A DNA stretch of 17,794 nt from CAYRTD01 sp964595055. GTDB taxonomy: Bacteria > Bacteroidota > Bacteroidia > Bacteroidales > GCA-2748055. Position numbers and translations under genes: made by a program. Shown in pieces: positions 7,057 through 14,855 of the stretch; positions within the stretch are counted from its first letter, which is position 1; every line of letters starts with the position of its first letter. Location of the stretch: positions 1 through 17,794 of the forward strand of contig CAZQOV010000060.1 of the NCBI GenBank assembly GCA_964595055.1, read 5' to 3'. The notes under the pieces were generated by a model. That model was not told where the DNA came from and did not search any database. It saw nothing but the letters and a program-made list of their open reading frames with translations.

Positions 7057-7917
7057 ATGAGACAGTTAAAGATTACGAAGTCGATCACCAACAGAGAGAG
7101 TGCATCGCTTGACAAGTATCTGCAGGAAATTGGAAAAGAGGAGCTTATCACGGTTGAGGAAGAAGTCGAACTTGCCCAAAGAATCAAAAAAGGAGACCGC
7201 AAAGCGCTGGAAAAACTCACCAGGGCAAATCTCAGATTCGTTGTTTCCGTTGCCAAACAGTATCAGAATCAGGGACTAAGTTTACCTGACCTCATAAATG
7301 AGGGCAATCTGGGCCTTATTAAGGCAGCTGAAAAGTTTGATGAAACCAGAGGCTTTAAGTTTATCTCTTATGCTGTTTGGTGGATACGTCAATCAATTTT
7401 ACAGGCATTGGCCGAGCAATCCCGAATTGTTCGTCTTCCGCTTAATCAGGTGGGTTCGCTGAACAAAATCAATAAGGCGTTCAGCAAATTCGAACAGGAG
7501 TTTGAAAGAACTCCCACCTCTGAAGAGCTGGCAGACGCACTGGAATTGCCGAAAGAAAAAGTGTCTGATACACTTAAAGTTTCAGGCCGCCATGTGTCGG
7601 TTGACGCTCCTTTTGTAGAGGGGGAAGATAATAGCCTTCTCGATGTACTTGTCAATAATGACTCTCCAAATGCGGACAAAATCCTGATCAAAGAGTCTTT
7701 AGCCAGAGAAATTGGAAGAGCCCTCGCAACTCTTACAGAAAGAGAAAGGGATATAATAAGATTATTCTTTGGTATCGGATGTCAGGAAATGACGCTTGAG
7801 GAAATCGGCGAAAAATTTGGTCTTACCCGTGAAAGAGTAAGACAAATTAAAGAAAAGGCGATAAGAAGACTGCGTCATACGTCACGAAGTAAACTTTTGA
7901 AGACGTATTTAGGCTAA
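7057..7917 (+). CDS. rpoD: RNA polymerase primary sigma factor (sigma-70, short Bacteroidota form)
   Basis: 286-residue housekeeping sigma factor that directs RNA polymerase core to most promoters. Region 1.2 starts at about residue 17 (SLDKYLQEIG). Region 2 carries the RpoD-box segments DLINEGNLGLIKAAEKFD (78-95) and FISYAVWWIRQSI (102-114), used for core binding, -10 recognition and melting. Region 3 spans about 125-205, and region 4 ends with the -35-reading helix-turn-helix TLEEIGEKFGLTRERVRQIKEKA (246-268). Region 1.1 and the long non-conserved insert of proteobacterial RpoD are absent, which is the normal primary sigma architecture of Bacteroidota. The gene is monocistronic, with promoter, ribosome site and terminator all evident around it. 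Confidence 0.95.
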   Translation: MRQLKITKSITNRESASLDKYLQEIGKEELITVEEEVELAQRIKKGDRKALEKLTRANLRFVVSVAKQYQNQGLSLPDLINEGNLGLIKAAEKFDETRGFKFISYAVWWIRQSILQALAEQSRIVRLPLNQVGSLNKINKAFSKFEQEFERTPTSEELADALELPKEKVSDTLKVSGRHVSVDAPFVEGEDNSLLDVLVNNDSPNADKILIKESLAREIGRALATLTERERDIIRLFFGIGCQEMTLEEIGEKFGLTRERVRQIKEKAIRRLRHTSRSKLLKTYLG

Positions 7918-7943
7918 GTTCTTGGAAATAGATTTTTTTGACT

Positions 7944-7970
7944 CGGGCTGCCTGGCAGCCCGTTTTTTTT
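7944..7970 (+). terminator. Intrinsic terminator after rpoD
   Basis: Perfect 9-bp GC-rich inverted repeat CGGGCTGCC (7944-7952) / GGCAGCCCG (7954-7962) with a single central base, followed by eight T (7963-7970). It lies 27 bases after the rpoD stop. Confidence 0.92.
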
Positions 7971-7971
7971 G

Positions 7972-7979
7972 TATTTTTG
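7972..7979 (+). promoter_or_regulatory. Probable -7 element of the acyl-CoA synthetase gene
   Basis: TATTTTTG matches TAnnTTTG and begins two bases after the rpoD terminator T-run. The corresponding upstream element would fall inside the terminator hairpin, where no TTG is present. The start of transcription near 7986 would leave a leader of about 14 bases before the ATG at 8000. Confidence 0.4.
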
Positions 7980-7999
7980 TATATTCTTTAAATAAAAAA

Positions 8000-9649
8000 A
8001 TGACCCTGGATAAATATACCGTATGTAATCTTATCAGCAGATCTATTGAACGATTTCCTGATAATCCGGCTCTGGCCTATGTCGATGAAGAAAAAGCCAT
8101 AAGCTATTCAGCTCTGGGCATCAAAATATCCAACCTTGCCGGAAAGTTATCTTTAATGAATATCAGTAAAGGAGATAAAGTCGCCATTATTGGTGAAAGT
8201 TCTCCCAACTGGGGTGTTTCTTTTCTTTCAGTACTTTGTTTTGGTGCTGTTGCCGTTCCTGTATTGCCCGACTTTCACGTGAATGAAGTACTGAATATCA
8301 TAAAACACTCCGGGGCAAAAATGGCTTTTGTATCGGATAAACAATACTCCCGTTTGGAAAAACACCTGCTGGAACAAGATGGGTTCTCAATTATCAATAT
8401 TGATAGTCACTCTGTTTCAGGTTCCGCTTATGAAACAGAATTTGCCCGGTCCTTTTGCTTCCCTGGTCTCGATAGTCATGTAAGTGAGGACGATCTGGCT
8501 ACAATTATATACACATCCGGTACAACTGGTACCTCCAAAGGGGTTATGCTTACCCATAAAAATATTGCCTGGATGGTTGATCAGGCCCTTACCATACAGG
8601 ATGTAGATGAAAATGACCGGTTTTTATCCATCCTACCTATGGCTCATACCTATGAGAACAGCCTGGGTTTTCTATTGGCCCTGCATACAGGAGCATCTGT
8701 ATACTTCTTGAAAAAGCAACCTACGCCCACGATTCTTCTTGGAGCCTTGGAAAAAGTGAAGCCTACTATGTTGCTCACAGTCCCCCTCATTATTGAAAAA
8801 ATCTTCCGAAAACAGGTGTTGCCAAAATTCCGGAAATCCGCCATTACTCGTTCTCTTTTCGGTTTTACCCCCACCAGGAGGGTATTAAACTATCTGGCGG
8901 GAAGAAAATTGAAAAAGGTTTTTGGCGGCAATTTACGTTTCTTCGGTATTGGTGGAGCAAAACTTGATCCGGAGATTGAAAAATACCTCCGAGAGGCACG
9001 TTTTCCCTATGCAATTGGTTATGGCCTTACTGAAACCAGTCCTCTGCTTGCTGGTTGTAATCCCGAACAAACCAAACTCGAATCTACCGGCAGAGCTCTT
9101 CAGGGTGTAAGTCTTCGACTTGATAATGTTAATCCTTCAACCGGAGAAGGTGAGATTGTAGCAAAAGGTCCCAATGTCATGAAGGGATATTATAAAAATC
9201 CGGAGGCCACTAAAGCTGCGTTTACAAAAGATGGCTGGTTCAGAACCGGAGACCTGGGGTATATTGATAAAAATGGCTATGTTTATATCAGAGGAAGGAT
9301 TAAAAATGTAATCCTCGGAACCAACGGAGAAAACATATACCCTGAAGAAATAGAATCTATCCTTAATAGCATTGAAGGTGTTGAAGAATCCCTGGTGATT
9401 AATAAACATGGGAAAATCGTAGCCATGGTAAACCTTAATCTCCAGGAACTTGAAACCCGCATGGTCCGCCTCAATGAAAAAATTATGGAAGTCAGGCATG
9501 AAACCATGGATGAATTGCTCTCAGAAATTCAAAGATTTGTTAACTCAAGGGTGAACAGATTTTCCCAGGTTCAGCTTGTCGTCTTGCAGGCAGAACCCTT
9601 TGAGAAAACACCTACCAAAAAGATTAAGCGGTATTTGTATATGACGTAA
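8000..9649 (+). CDS. Long-chain fatty acid--CoA ligase (AMP-binding enzyme)
   Basis: 549-residue adenylate-forming enzyme that activates a fatty acid with ATP via an acyl-adenylate and passes it to CoA. ANL-family core motifs are in order: P-loop YTSGTTGTSKG (171-181), YGLTE (341-345), the RTGDLG Asp motif (415-420), the hinge region RGRIKNVI (431-438) with GENIYPEEIE (443-452), and C-terminal PTKKIKR (538-544) holding the probable catalytic Lys. The layout matches long-chain acyl-CoA synthetases (FadD15/FAA group) better than acetyl-CoA synthetases. ATG 8000 is preferred; the frame also has a TTG at 7922, but that extension would encode the rpoD terminator. No transmembrane segment is evident. 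The chain length accepted, and whether the acceptor is CoA or an acyl carrier protein, cannot be read from sequence. Confidence 0.88.
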   Translation: MTLDKYTVCNLISRSIERFPDNPALAYVDEEKAISYSALGIKISNLAGKLSLMNISKGDKVAIIGESSPNWGVSFLSVLCFGAVAVPVLPDFHVNEVLNIIKHSGAKMAFVSDKQYSRLEKHLLEQDGFSIINIDSHSVSGSAYETEFARSFCFPGLDSHVSEDDLATIIYTSGTTGTSKGVMLTHKNIAWMVDQALTIQDVDENDRFLSILPMAHTYENSLGFLLALHTGASVYFLKKQPTPTILLGALEKVKPTMLLTVPLIIEKIFRKQVLPKFRKSAITRSLFGFTPTRRVLNYLAGRKLKKVFGGNLRFFGIGGAKLDPEIEKYLREARFPYAIGYGLTETSPLLAGCNPEQTKLESTGRALQGVSLRLDNVNPSTGEGEIVAKGPNVMKGYYKNPEATKAAFTKDGWFRTGDLGYIDKNGYVYIRGRIKNVILGTNGENIYPEEIESILNSIEGVEESLVINKHGKIVAMVNLNLQELETRMVRLNEKIMEVRHETMDELLSEIQRFVNSRVNRFSQVQLVVLQAEPFEKTPTKKIKRYLYMT

Positions 9650-9652
9650 ATG

Positions 9653-9692
9653 AGTTGTGCAGTTGTATAGTTATGCAGTTGTGCAGTGGTGT
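9653..9692 (+). repeat. 8-bp tandem repeat, five imperfect copies
   Basis: Units AGTTGTGC (9653), AGTTGTAT (9661), AGTTATGC (9669), AGTTGTGC (9677) and AGTGGTGT (9685) sit head to tail, starting four bases after the stop of the acyl-CoA synthetase gene. Traces of the period continue weakly to about 9700. It is non-coding and looks like a short minisatellite that could vary in copy number. Confidence 0.7.
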
Positions 9693-9798
9693 GGAAATGC
9701 AGATGGTTCACAGGAGCTAATCATTTATCTTGATAATCAGAGAAATGTGCATATATTCCCTTTTAGTGAGATCAAATCGCCTCACCTGCTCTTTCTGA

Positions 9799-9814
9799 CT
9801 TCTTCGTGAAGAAG
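9799..9814. repeat. Inverted repeat between the acyl-CoA synthetase and uvrB ends
   Basis: CTTCTTC (9799-9805) and GAAGAAG (9808-9814) form a perfect 7-bp stem around GT. It lies between two convergent genes, 12 bases past the uvrB stop. There is no T-run on either strand, so a terminator role is only possible, not shown. Confidence 0.3.
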
Positions 9815-9826
9815 GTATTCCAAAAA

Positions 9827-11839
9827 TTATTTCTTTTTCAGTATCTTCTCCAGCTCAAACATCTCATCCCGGAATTTAGCAGCTTCAATAAAGTTAAGTT
9901 CTGATGCGGCTTTTTCCATTTTCTTTTTGGTATCGGATATAGATTTCTCAAGTGCATCTTTATCCATGTATTGAACAACCGGATCTGCTGCGATATCGGG
10001 TTTTATTCTTCCACTGTAATATTCTTTTTTTTCCTTTTCCTTCATCATTTCACCAAGAAGACTTCTTTGAGCCTTGATGATCTGTTGGGGAGTGATGTTT
10101 TTCTCCTCATTATACCGCAGTTGCTTTTCCCTCCTTCTGTTGGTTTCATCTATGGTATTCTGCATTGAATTGGTAATCTGATCGGCATACATAATGACTT
10201 TGCCATTGAGATTTCGTGCCGCACGTCCTGCTGTCTGGGTTAATGACTTTTGCGACCGTAAGAACCCCTCCTTATCAGCATCAAGAATGGCTACCAGGGA
10301 AACTTCCGGGAGATCCAGCCCTTCCCTTAAAAGATTAACACCCACCAGGACATCAAAGCTTCCTTTCCGCAATCCATCCATAATTTCAACCCTCTCAAGA
10401 GTGTCAATATCGGAATGGATATACCGGCTTTTTATATTCATTTTTCCCAGATAGGCATTGAGTTCCTCTGCCATTCGTTTGGTTAGTGTTGTTACCAGTA
10501 TTCTTTCTTTTTTAAGGATTCGTTTCTGAATTTCCCCGATAAGATGATCAATTTGATTCAGGCTGGGGCGAACCTCAATTTCCGGATCCAGCAATCCTGT
10601 TGGCCTGATCACCTGTTCTATATAAACCCCTTCGGTTTTCCCGAGTTCATAATCGCCAGGAGTCGCCGAAACATAAATGGTCTGACCGGTAAGCCCTTCA
10701 AACTCTTCAAACTTTAGAGGCCGGTTATCAATGGCGGCAGGGAGTCTGAATCCATGTTCAACAAGAGTTTGTTTCCTGGAATGATCTCCACCATACATAG
10801 CCCTGATCTGGGGAAGGGTAACATGGCTCTCATCAATGATCGTAATAAAATCTTCCGGAAAATAATCCAGTAAACAGAATGGCCTTGTTCCGGGTTTTCT
10901 TCCGTCAAAGTAACGACTATAGTTCTCAATACCAGGACAGTAACCCAATTCTCTGATCATTTCAAGATCATAGTTTACACGCTCATCAATGCGCCTGGCC
11001 TCAATAATTTTCCCCACCTCTTTGTAATATTGGATCTGTGCTACCAGATCATCCTGGATTTCACGTATCGCCGATTGTAATCGATTTTTTGCGGTAATGA
11101 AGATGTTTGCCGGAAAAATGTGGATATCATCATGACGATCCAGTGTATTTCCATTAACAGGATCTACCGTCAGTATTTCTTCTATTTCATCTCCAAAAAA
11201 AACTACTCTGATGGCATGATCTGTATAAGCCAAAAAAATATCCACAGTATCACCGCGTACCCTGAAGTTCCCCTGCCTAAATTCAATTTCATTTCGTGAA
11301 TACATGGCGTCAACAAGCTTTCGGAGGAATACATTCCTGCTTATAACATCCCCTGTTTTCAGATGAATTGTGCCCGCATGAAAATCTTCAGGATTTCCAA
11401 TGCCATAGAGACATGATACAGAAGAAACCACAATTACATCTCTTCTTCCTGATAATAGGGCAGATGTGGTACTTAATCTTAATTTTTCAATCTCTTCATT
11501 GATGGAAAGATCTTTTTCAATATAAGTATCCGTAACCGGTAAATAGGCTTCAGGTTGATAATAATCGTAATAGGAGACGAAATATTCCACCCGGTTTTCA
11601 GGAAAAAACTGCTTAAACTCACCATAAAGCTGTGCTGCCAGTGTTTTATTATGGCTCAATACCAGGGCCGGCCGGTTTATTTCGTTAAGGACATTTGCAA
11701 TGGTAAAGGTTTTTCCTGAACCCGTAACTCCCAGAAGGGTCTGATATAATTCTCCGTCATTAAGTCCCCTTACCAGAGATTTAATTGCTTCCGGCTGATC
11801 ACCGGTTGGTTTATAGTCCGAGTCAATCTTGTATTTCAT
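9827..11839 (-). CDS. uvrB: Excinuclease ABC subunit B
   Basis: 670-residue nucleotide-excision-repair helicase-like ATPase. UvrA loads it on damaged DNA, and UvrC then cuts on both sides. Walker A GVTGSGKT (37-44), the beta-hairpin segment SYYDYYQPEAYLP (89-101) that clamps the strand at the lesion, Walker B IDESH (335-339), and the motif VI segment QTAGRAARN are all present, followed by a C-terminal UVR domain (EAAKFRDEMFELEKI) that contacts UvrC. The length is normal. ATG 11839 gives the usual N terminus (MKYKIDSDYKPTGDQPEAI); an in-frame TTG six codons earlier is less likely because a ribosome site lies between the two. The gene stands alone; uvrA and uvrC are not in the window. Confidence 0.96.
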   Translation of the reverse strand: MKYKIDSDYKPTGDQPEAIKSLVRGLNDGELYQTLLGVTGSGKTFTIANVLNEINRPALVLSHNKTLAAQLYGEFKQFFPENRVEYFVSYYDYYQPEAYLPVTDTYIEKDLSINEEIEKLRLSTTSALLSGRRDVIVVSSVSCLYGIGNPEDFHAGTIHLKTGDVISRNVFLRKLVDAMYSRNEIEFRQGNFRVRGDTVDIFLAYTDHAIRVVFFGDEIEEILTVDPVNGNTLDRHDDIHIFPANIFITAKNRLQSAIREIQDDLVAQIQYYKEVGKIIEARRIDERVNYDLEMIRELGYCPGIENYSRYFDGRKPGTRPFCLLDYFPEDFITIIDESHVTLPQIRAMYGGDHSRKQTLVEHGFRLPAAIDNRPLKFEEFEGLTGQTIYVSATPGDYELGKTEGVYIEQVIRPTGLLDPEIEVRPSLNQIDHLIGEIQKRILKKERILVTTLTKRMAEELNAYLGKMNIKSRYIHSDIDTLERVEIMDGLRKGSFDVLVGVNLLREGLDLPEVSLVAILDADKEGFLRSQKSLTQTAGRAARNLNGKVIMYADQITNSMQNTIDETNRRREKQLRYNEEKNITPQQIIKAQRSLLGEMMKEKEKKEYYSGRIKPDIAADPVVQYMDKDALEKSISDTKKKMEKAASELNFIEAAKFRDEMFELEKILKKK

Positions 11840-11847
11840 TCTTAAAA

Positions 11848-11855
11848 CACCTCTC
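11848..11855 (-). promoter_or_regulatory. Ribosome binding site supporting the uvrB ATG start
   Basis: Minus-strand GAGAGGTG ends eight bases before the ATG at 11839. It overlaps the alternative TTG start (11857-11855), which argues for the ATG. Confidence 0.5.
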
Positions 11856-12064
11856 AAAAATTTATCCTTCTTCGTCCCTGATTCGAGTACCTATCAAGTT
11901 GCGATCGGGATAAGTATTCGAGATCAACCTTGCCCTGTTCTGAAAAACCGGAACATGCAAAGATCTAAATTTGCAGTATCCCTTATGTCGGATAGAGGAA
12001 TTGTTATTTAAAACCAGGTTGCTATCAGGGCAGCTATCAGACATTTCGCAAGACAATTGGGAGA

Positions 12065-13093
12065 CTATTCTAATGTAAATGTGACATAAACCGGAAGATG
12101 ATCACTGATGCCTCCATAATAATTTGGGCCTCCAAAACTCCGGGAAGGTACTTTAAATCCTTTATCATTTTCATAAAGCATCCAGTCTTCGCGGAAAATC
12201 TTTCCATCTGTATAGTCACAACTGTAAAGTCCTTCCTGGTTTATCAGGTTATACGAGCATACGATTTGATCGAGCATATTCCAGTTCCCACGGAAAAAAT
12301 ACGTTCCTTTATTCGCTATATTGTGCATATCGTAATAAAGATTATATAAATCACCCGGTCCGATATTTTTTCTTTTGTTTCCGGCAAGTAAAACATTTAA
12401 CATGCTCCTGTTGGTCGGTTCATCATTAAAGTCTCCCATGATAATAAACCGGGGATTGCTTTCCCTGCTTAAAATCAGGTCGATTTTTCTTCTTAGGTTT
12501 ACAGCACAATACATCCGTTTCGGCTCACTTTCTTTCTGCCCTCCATATCGGGAACTCCAGTGGTTAACGAAGAAATGCATTTTTTGACCATCAGGAACTT
12601 TGGCTTCAACATGCAAAATATCTCTGGTTGTAAGGGAAGTGTCAAAAGGAAAATCAATTTGGGTCATGCTAAAGCTCACCGATTTTAGCTCTTCTTTTCG
12701 ATAGAGAATGGCAACATCAATTCCTCTGGTGTCTGGACTTTCGTCGTGTATTATCTGATAATTGCCTTTTTCCAGGGCTTTTGTTTTTACCAGGTCTTCA
12801 AGAACCAGCCGGTTTTCAACTTCAGCGAGCCCAATAACTTCAGGAAGTTCTTTTTTATGAACAGAACTGATCACCCTTGCAATATCCTCAAGCTTTTTAT
12901 AATATTTTTCTGTATCCCAGTTTTTCTCACTTTCCGGGGTGAACTCTTCATCTTCAAAACCTGGTGCATCCAATGTGTCAAAAAGGTTCTCTACATTATA
13001 AAATACGACCGTAAATTCATTTTTATCTTTTTGCCCCTCAAGCTTAAAGGGATAAAGTATAATCAGGAGAACCATTAAATTATATTTCATCAT
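12065..13093 (-). CDS. Secreted endonuclease/exonuclease/phosphatase-family protein
   Basis: 342-residue member of the DNase I/exonuclease III fold family. The hydrophobic N terminus (residues 4-15, followed by PFKLEGQ) looks like a signal peptide, so the protein is probably exported. Catalytic and metal residues of the fold are readable: Asn33 in YNVEN, Glu91 in LAEVEN, His178 in NHWSSR, Asp221 and Asn223 in GDFND, Asp275 in WNMLDQI, and the terminal S330-D331-H332. All active-site positions are kept, so a metal-dependent phosphodiesterase is expected. The substrate may be extracellular DNA, RNA or a phosphorylated small molecule; the sequence does not decide. Start: two ATG codons are adjacent (13093, 13090). 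The gene is divergent from the cyclase-HD gene across 251 bp and has no operon partner, because uvrB begins 225 bp downstream in the same direction. Confidence 0.85.
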   Translation of the reverse strand: MMKYNLMVLLIILYPFKLEGQKDKNEFTVVFYNVENLFDTLDAPGFEDEEFTPESEKNWDTEKYYKKLEDIARVISSVHKKELPEVIGLAEVENRLVLEDLVKTKALEKGNYQIIHDESPDTRGIDVAILYRKEELKSVSFSMTQIDFPFDTSLTTRDILHVEAKVPDGQKMHFFVNHWSSRYGGQKESEPKRMYCAVNLRRKIDLILSRESNPRFIIMGDFNDEPTNRSMLNVLLAGNKRKNIGPGDLYNLYYDMHNIANKGTYFFRGNWNMLDQIVCSYNLINQEGLYSCDYTDGKIFREDWMLYENDKGFKVPSRSFGGPNYYGGISDHLPVYVTFTLE

Positions 13094-13138
13094 TTTAATG
13101 GATATAAGTGTTTTGCTCTAATTTAAACAAATATTTTT

Positions 13139-13146
13139 CAAAATTA
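13139..13146 (-). promoter_or_regulatory. Possible -7 element of the EEP-family gene
   Basis: Minus-strand TAATTTTG matches TAnnTTTG and would start transcription about 40 bases before the ATG at 13093. No TTG occurs at the expected upstream distance, so the match is partial and the region is AT-rich enough for chance hits. Confidence 0.25.
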
Positions 13147-13275
13147 TTCAATCTTTTTCTTCTTTTTTTTCGTAAAGTAAAAGAGGAAAATGTGAACAGA
13201 AATTATAGATAACAATATTCTGGTGTCGCTGTGTAGTTTCCGGACAGTAAAACTGAGGCTTTGAATTGTTACCGG

Positions 13276-13295
13276 CAACAAAAGCTGTTTTGTTG
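13276..13295. repeat. 20-bp palindrome upstream of the cyclase-HD gene
   Basis: CAACAAAA (13276-13283) and TTTTGTTG (13288-13295) are perfect reverse complements around GCTG, ending 49 bases before the start codon at 13345. It could be an operator for a dimeric regulator or a hairpin in the leader RNA. It is not followed by a T-run on either strand, so it is not a canonical terminator. Confidence 0.5.
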
Positions 13296-13344
13296 AAAAA
13301 CGGGTAAAAAGCCGATAAATGTAAGATGTTCAAACATTAACTTT

Positions 13345-14760
13345 ATGGATATTACAGGTGCTGAATTGGTAAAACGAATTGCAAAACTGGTGAGACAAAA
13401 CCAGGATCTCGTTCGTGAGAATGAAAAACTGAGAGAAATGCTCAGGAAAACAACCCGAAAGCTGGAAAATTTGGAGCAGATGCTGGATACTTCCAATTAT
13501 GATAAACAGAATGCCGGCACCAAATACAATATAAGAGCTTTGTCCACGAAATTTGATATGGCAACGGTTATGTTTGCCTATATTCATGGATTTTCCAAAA
13601 TAAAAGAAGGGATGGATTCCATCGCTATGATGGATGAACTCGACGAGATCATATTTCAGTTTGATAAGATCCTTAAAAGGCATAATATTGAAAAAATAAA
13701 AACCATTGGTGACTCTATCATGGCTGCGGGTGGAATACCCAAAAAGAATATCACCAATCCTATACAGGTTGTTCTGGCAGCACTGGAAATGCAATACTTT
13801 TTAAAAGAATATGCCCGGAAAAATGGGAAAAGATCGGAGATCTGGGAAGTGAAAATTGGCATACATACTGGTCCGGTTACAGCTAACTATAATGGTAAGA
13901 AAAAAATTACCTATGATATTAAAGGGGATACCGTCAATATGGCGAGCCGGATGCAATCGTATGCTCATAAAGGTGATGTAATAATATCAATTATGACCTA
14001 TGAATTAATAAAAGAATTCTTTTTTTGCGAATATTTTGGAAAAATGCCCGTTAAATATAAAGAGAACTTACAATTATTCAGCGTATCCTCATTGCGACCG
14101 GAATACGCATCACAGAAGGAAGGATGTATGATAAACAGCAAATTTGACACCAAGTTTAAACTGATTCAATTTACCGATATCCAGGAAATTTTACTCGACA
14201 AGCTCGAAAAGGAGCTTCCTCCCTATTTGTACTATCATAATGTAAAACATACGGTTGATGTAGTTACCGAAGTCGAATTAATAGGCTGGGCTGAAGGTGT
14301 TTCCGATGAGGAGATTTTGTTGTTAAAAACAGCAGCCTTATTCCATGATGCGGGTCATATTATATCTTATGATGACCATGAATTTCACGGGACGGTTATT
14401 GCAAAAGAAATTTTACCGAACTATGGTTATTCAAAACAACAGATTGATAGCATATGTGAATTGATCATGGCGACAAAATTGCCTCCTCGTCCGCGAAATC
14501 TTCTGGAAGAAATTATGTGCGATGCAGATCTGGATTATCTTGGCAGAAGTGATATGATCCCGGTATCGAATACTTTATACAGCGAACTAAAGGAACAAAA
14601 TAAGATTAGTTCCATGGAAGAATGGAATAGTCTTCAGATCAAGTTTATATCTGGTCACCAGTATTTTACTGAAACGGCCAGAAGCTTAAGAGAGGTAAAC
14701 AAACAAAAACAAATTGAACGAATAAAACGAATCCTGGAAAACAGCAATCATGCATTATAA
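13345..14760 (+). CDS. Class III nucleotide cyclase domain fused to a phosphodiesterase-like HD domain
   Basis: 471-residue soluble protein with no signal or TM segment. Residues about 8-48 form a coiled coil, a likely dimerisation or signal-transmission helix. Residues about 70-250 are a class III cyclase domain: base-selecting Lys119 and Asp191 (KTIGD, YDIKGD) suggest ATP; second metal Asp123, Asn198 and transition-state Arg202 (GDTVNMASR) are kept. The first metal Asp of the FADxxGF motif is Tyr79 (TAT at 13579-13581). Residues about 270-450 are an HD domain with YYHNVKHTVDVV (296-307), HDAGH (334-338) and CDADLDYLGR (392-401). H298, H302, H334, D335, H338 and D393/D395 follow the pattern of class I cyclic-nucleotide phosphodiesterases. 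It may be a cAMP synthesis/degradation enzyme, or a phosphodiesterase regulated by a degenerate cyclase fold. It is convergent with a histidine kinase gene. Confidence 0.85.
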   Translation: MDITGAELVKRIAKLVRQNQDLVRENEKLREMLRKTTRKLENLEQMLDTSNYDKQNAGTKYNIRALSTKFDMATVMFAYIHGFSKIKEGMDSIAMMDELDEIIFQFDKILKRHNIEKIKTIGDSIMAAGGIPKKNITNPIQVVLAALEMQYFLKEYARKNGKRSEIWEVKIGIHTGPVTANYNGKKKITYDIKGDTVNMASRMQSYAHKGDVIISIMTYELIKEFFFCEYFGKMPVKYKENLQLFSVSSLRPEYASQKEGCMINSKFDTKFKLIQFTDIQEILLDKLEKELPPYLYYHNVKHTVDVVTEVELIGWAEGVSDEEILLLKTAALFHDAGHIISYDDHEFHGTVIAKEILPNYGYSKQQIDSICELIMATKLPPRPRNLLEEIMCDADLDYLGRSDMIPVSNTLYSELKEQNKISSMEEWNSLQIKFISGHQYFTETARSLREVNKQKQIERIKRILENSNHAL

Positions 14761-14855
14761 TTAACTTTCTCGAGGATTAGTGGGATGGGATGACTTTGTT
14801 TTTGCAATATTCCTGCAAGATTCATATGAAACAGAAGATTCTTTCCCATGTGAGA

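Noticed and set aside
7922..7999. TTG start that would add 26 residues to the acyl-CoA synthetase
   Set aside because: The extension would translate the rpoD terminator hairpin and the promoter; ATG 8000 gives a normal N terminus.
11966..11973. Plus-strand TAAATTTG, a perfect -7 element between uvrB and the EEP gene
   Set aside because: No TTG at the right distance and no rightward gene follows; an antisense transcript is possible but unsupported.
14805..14821. Hairpin TTGCA/TGCAA between the convergent cyclase-HD and kinase genes
   Set aside because: Five-base stem with no T-run on either strand; not a credible terminator.
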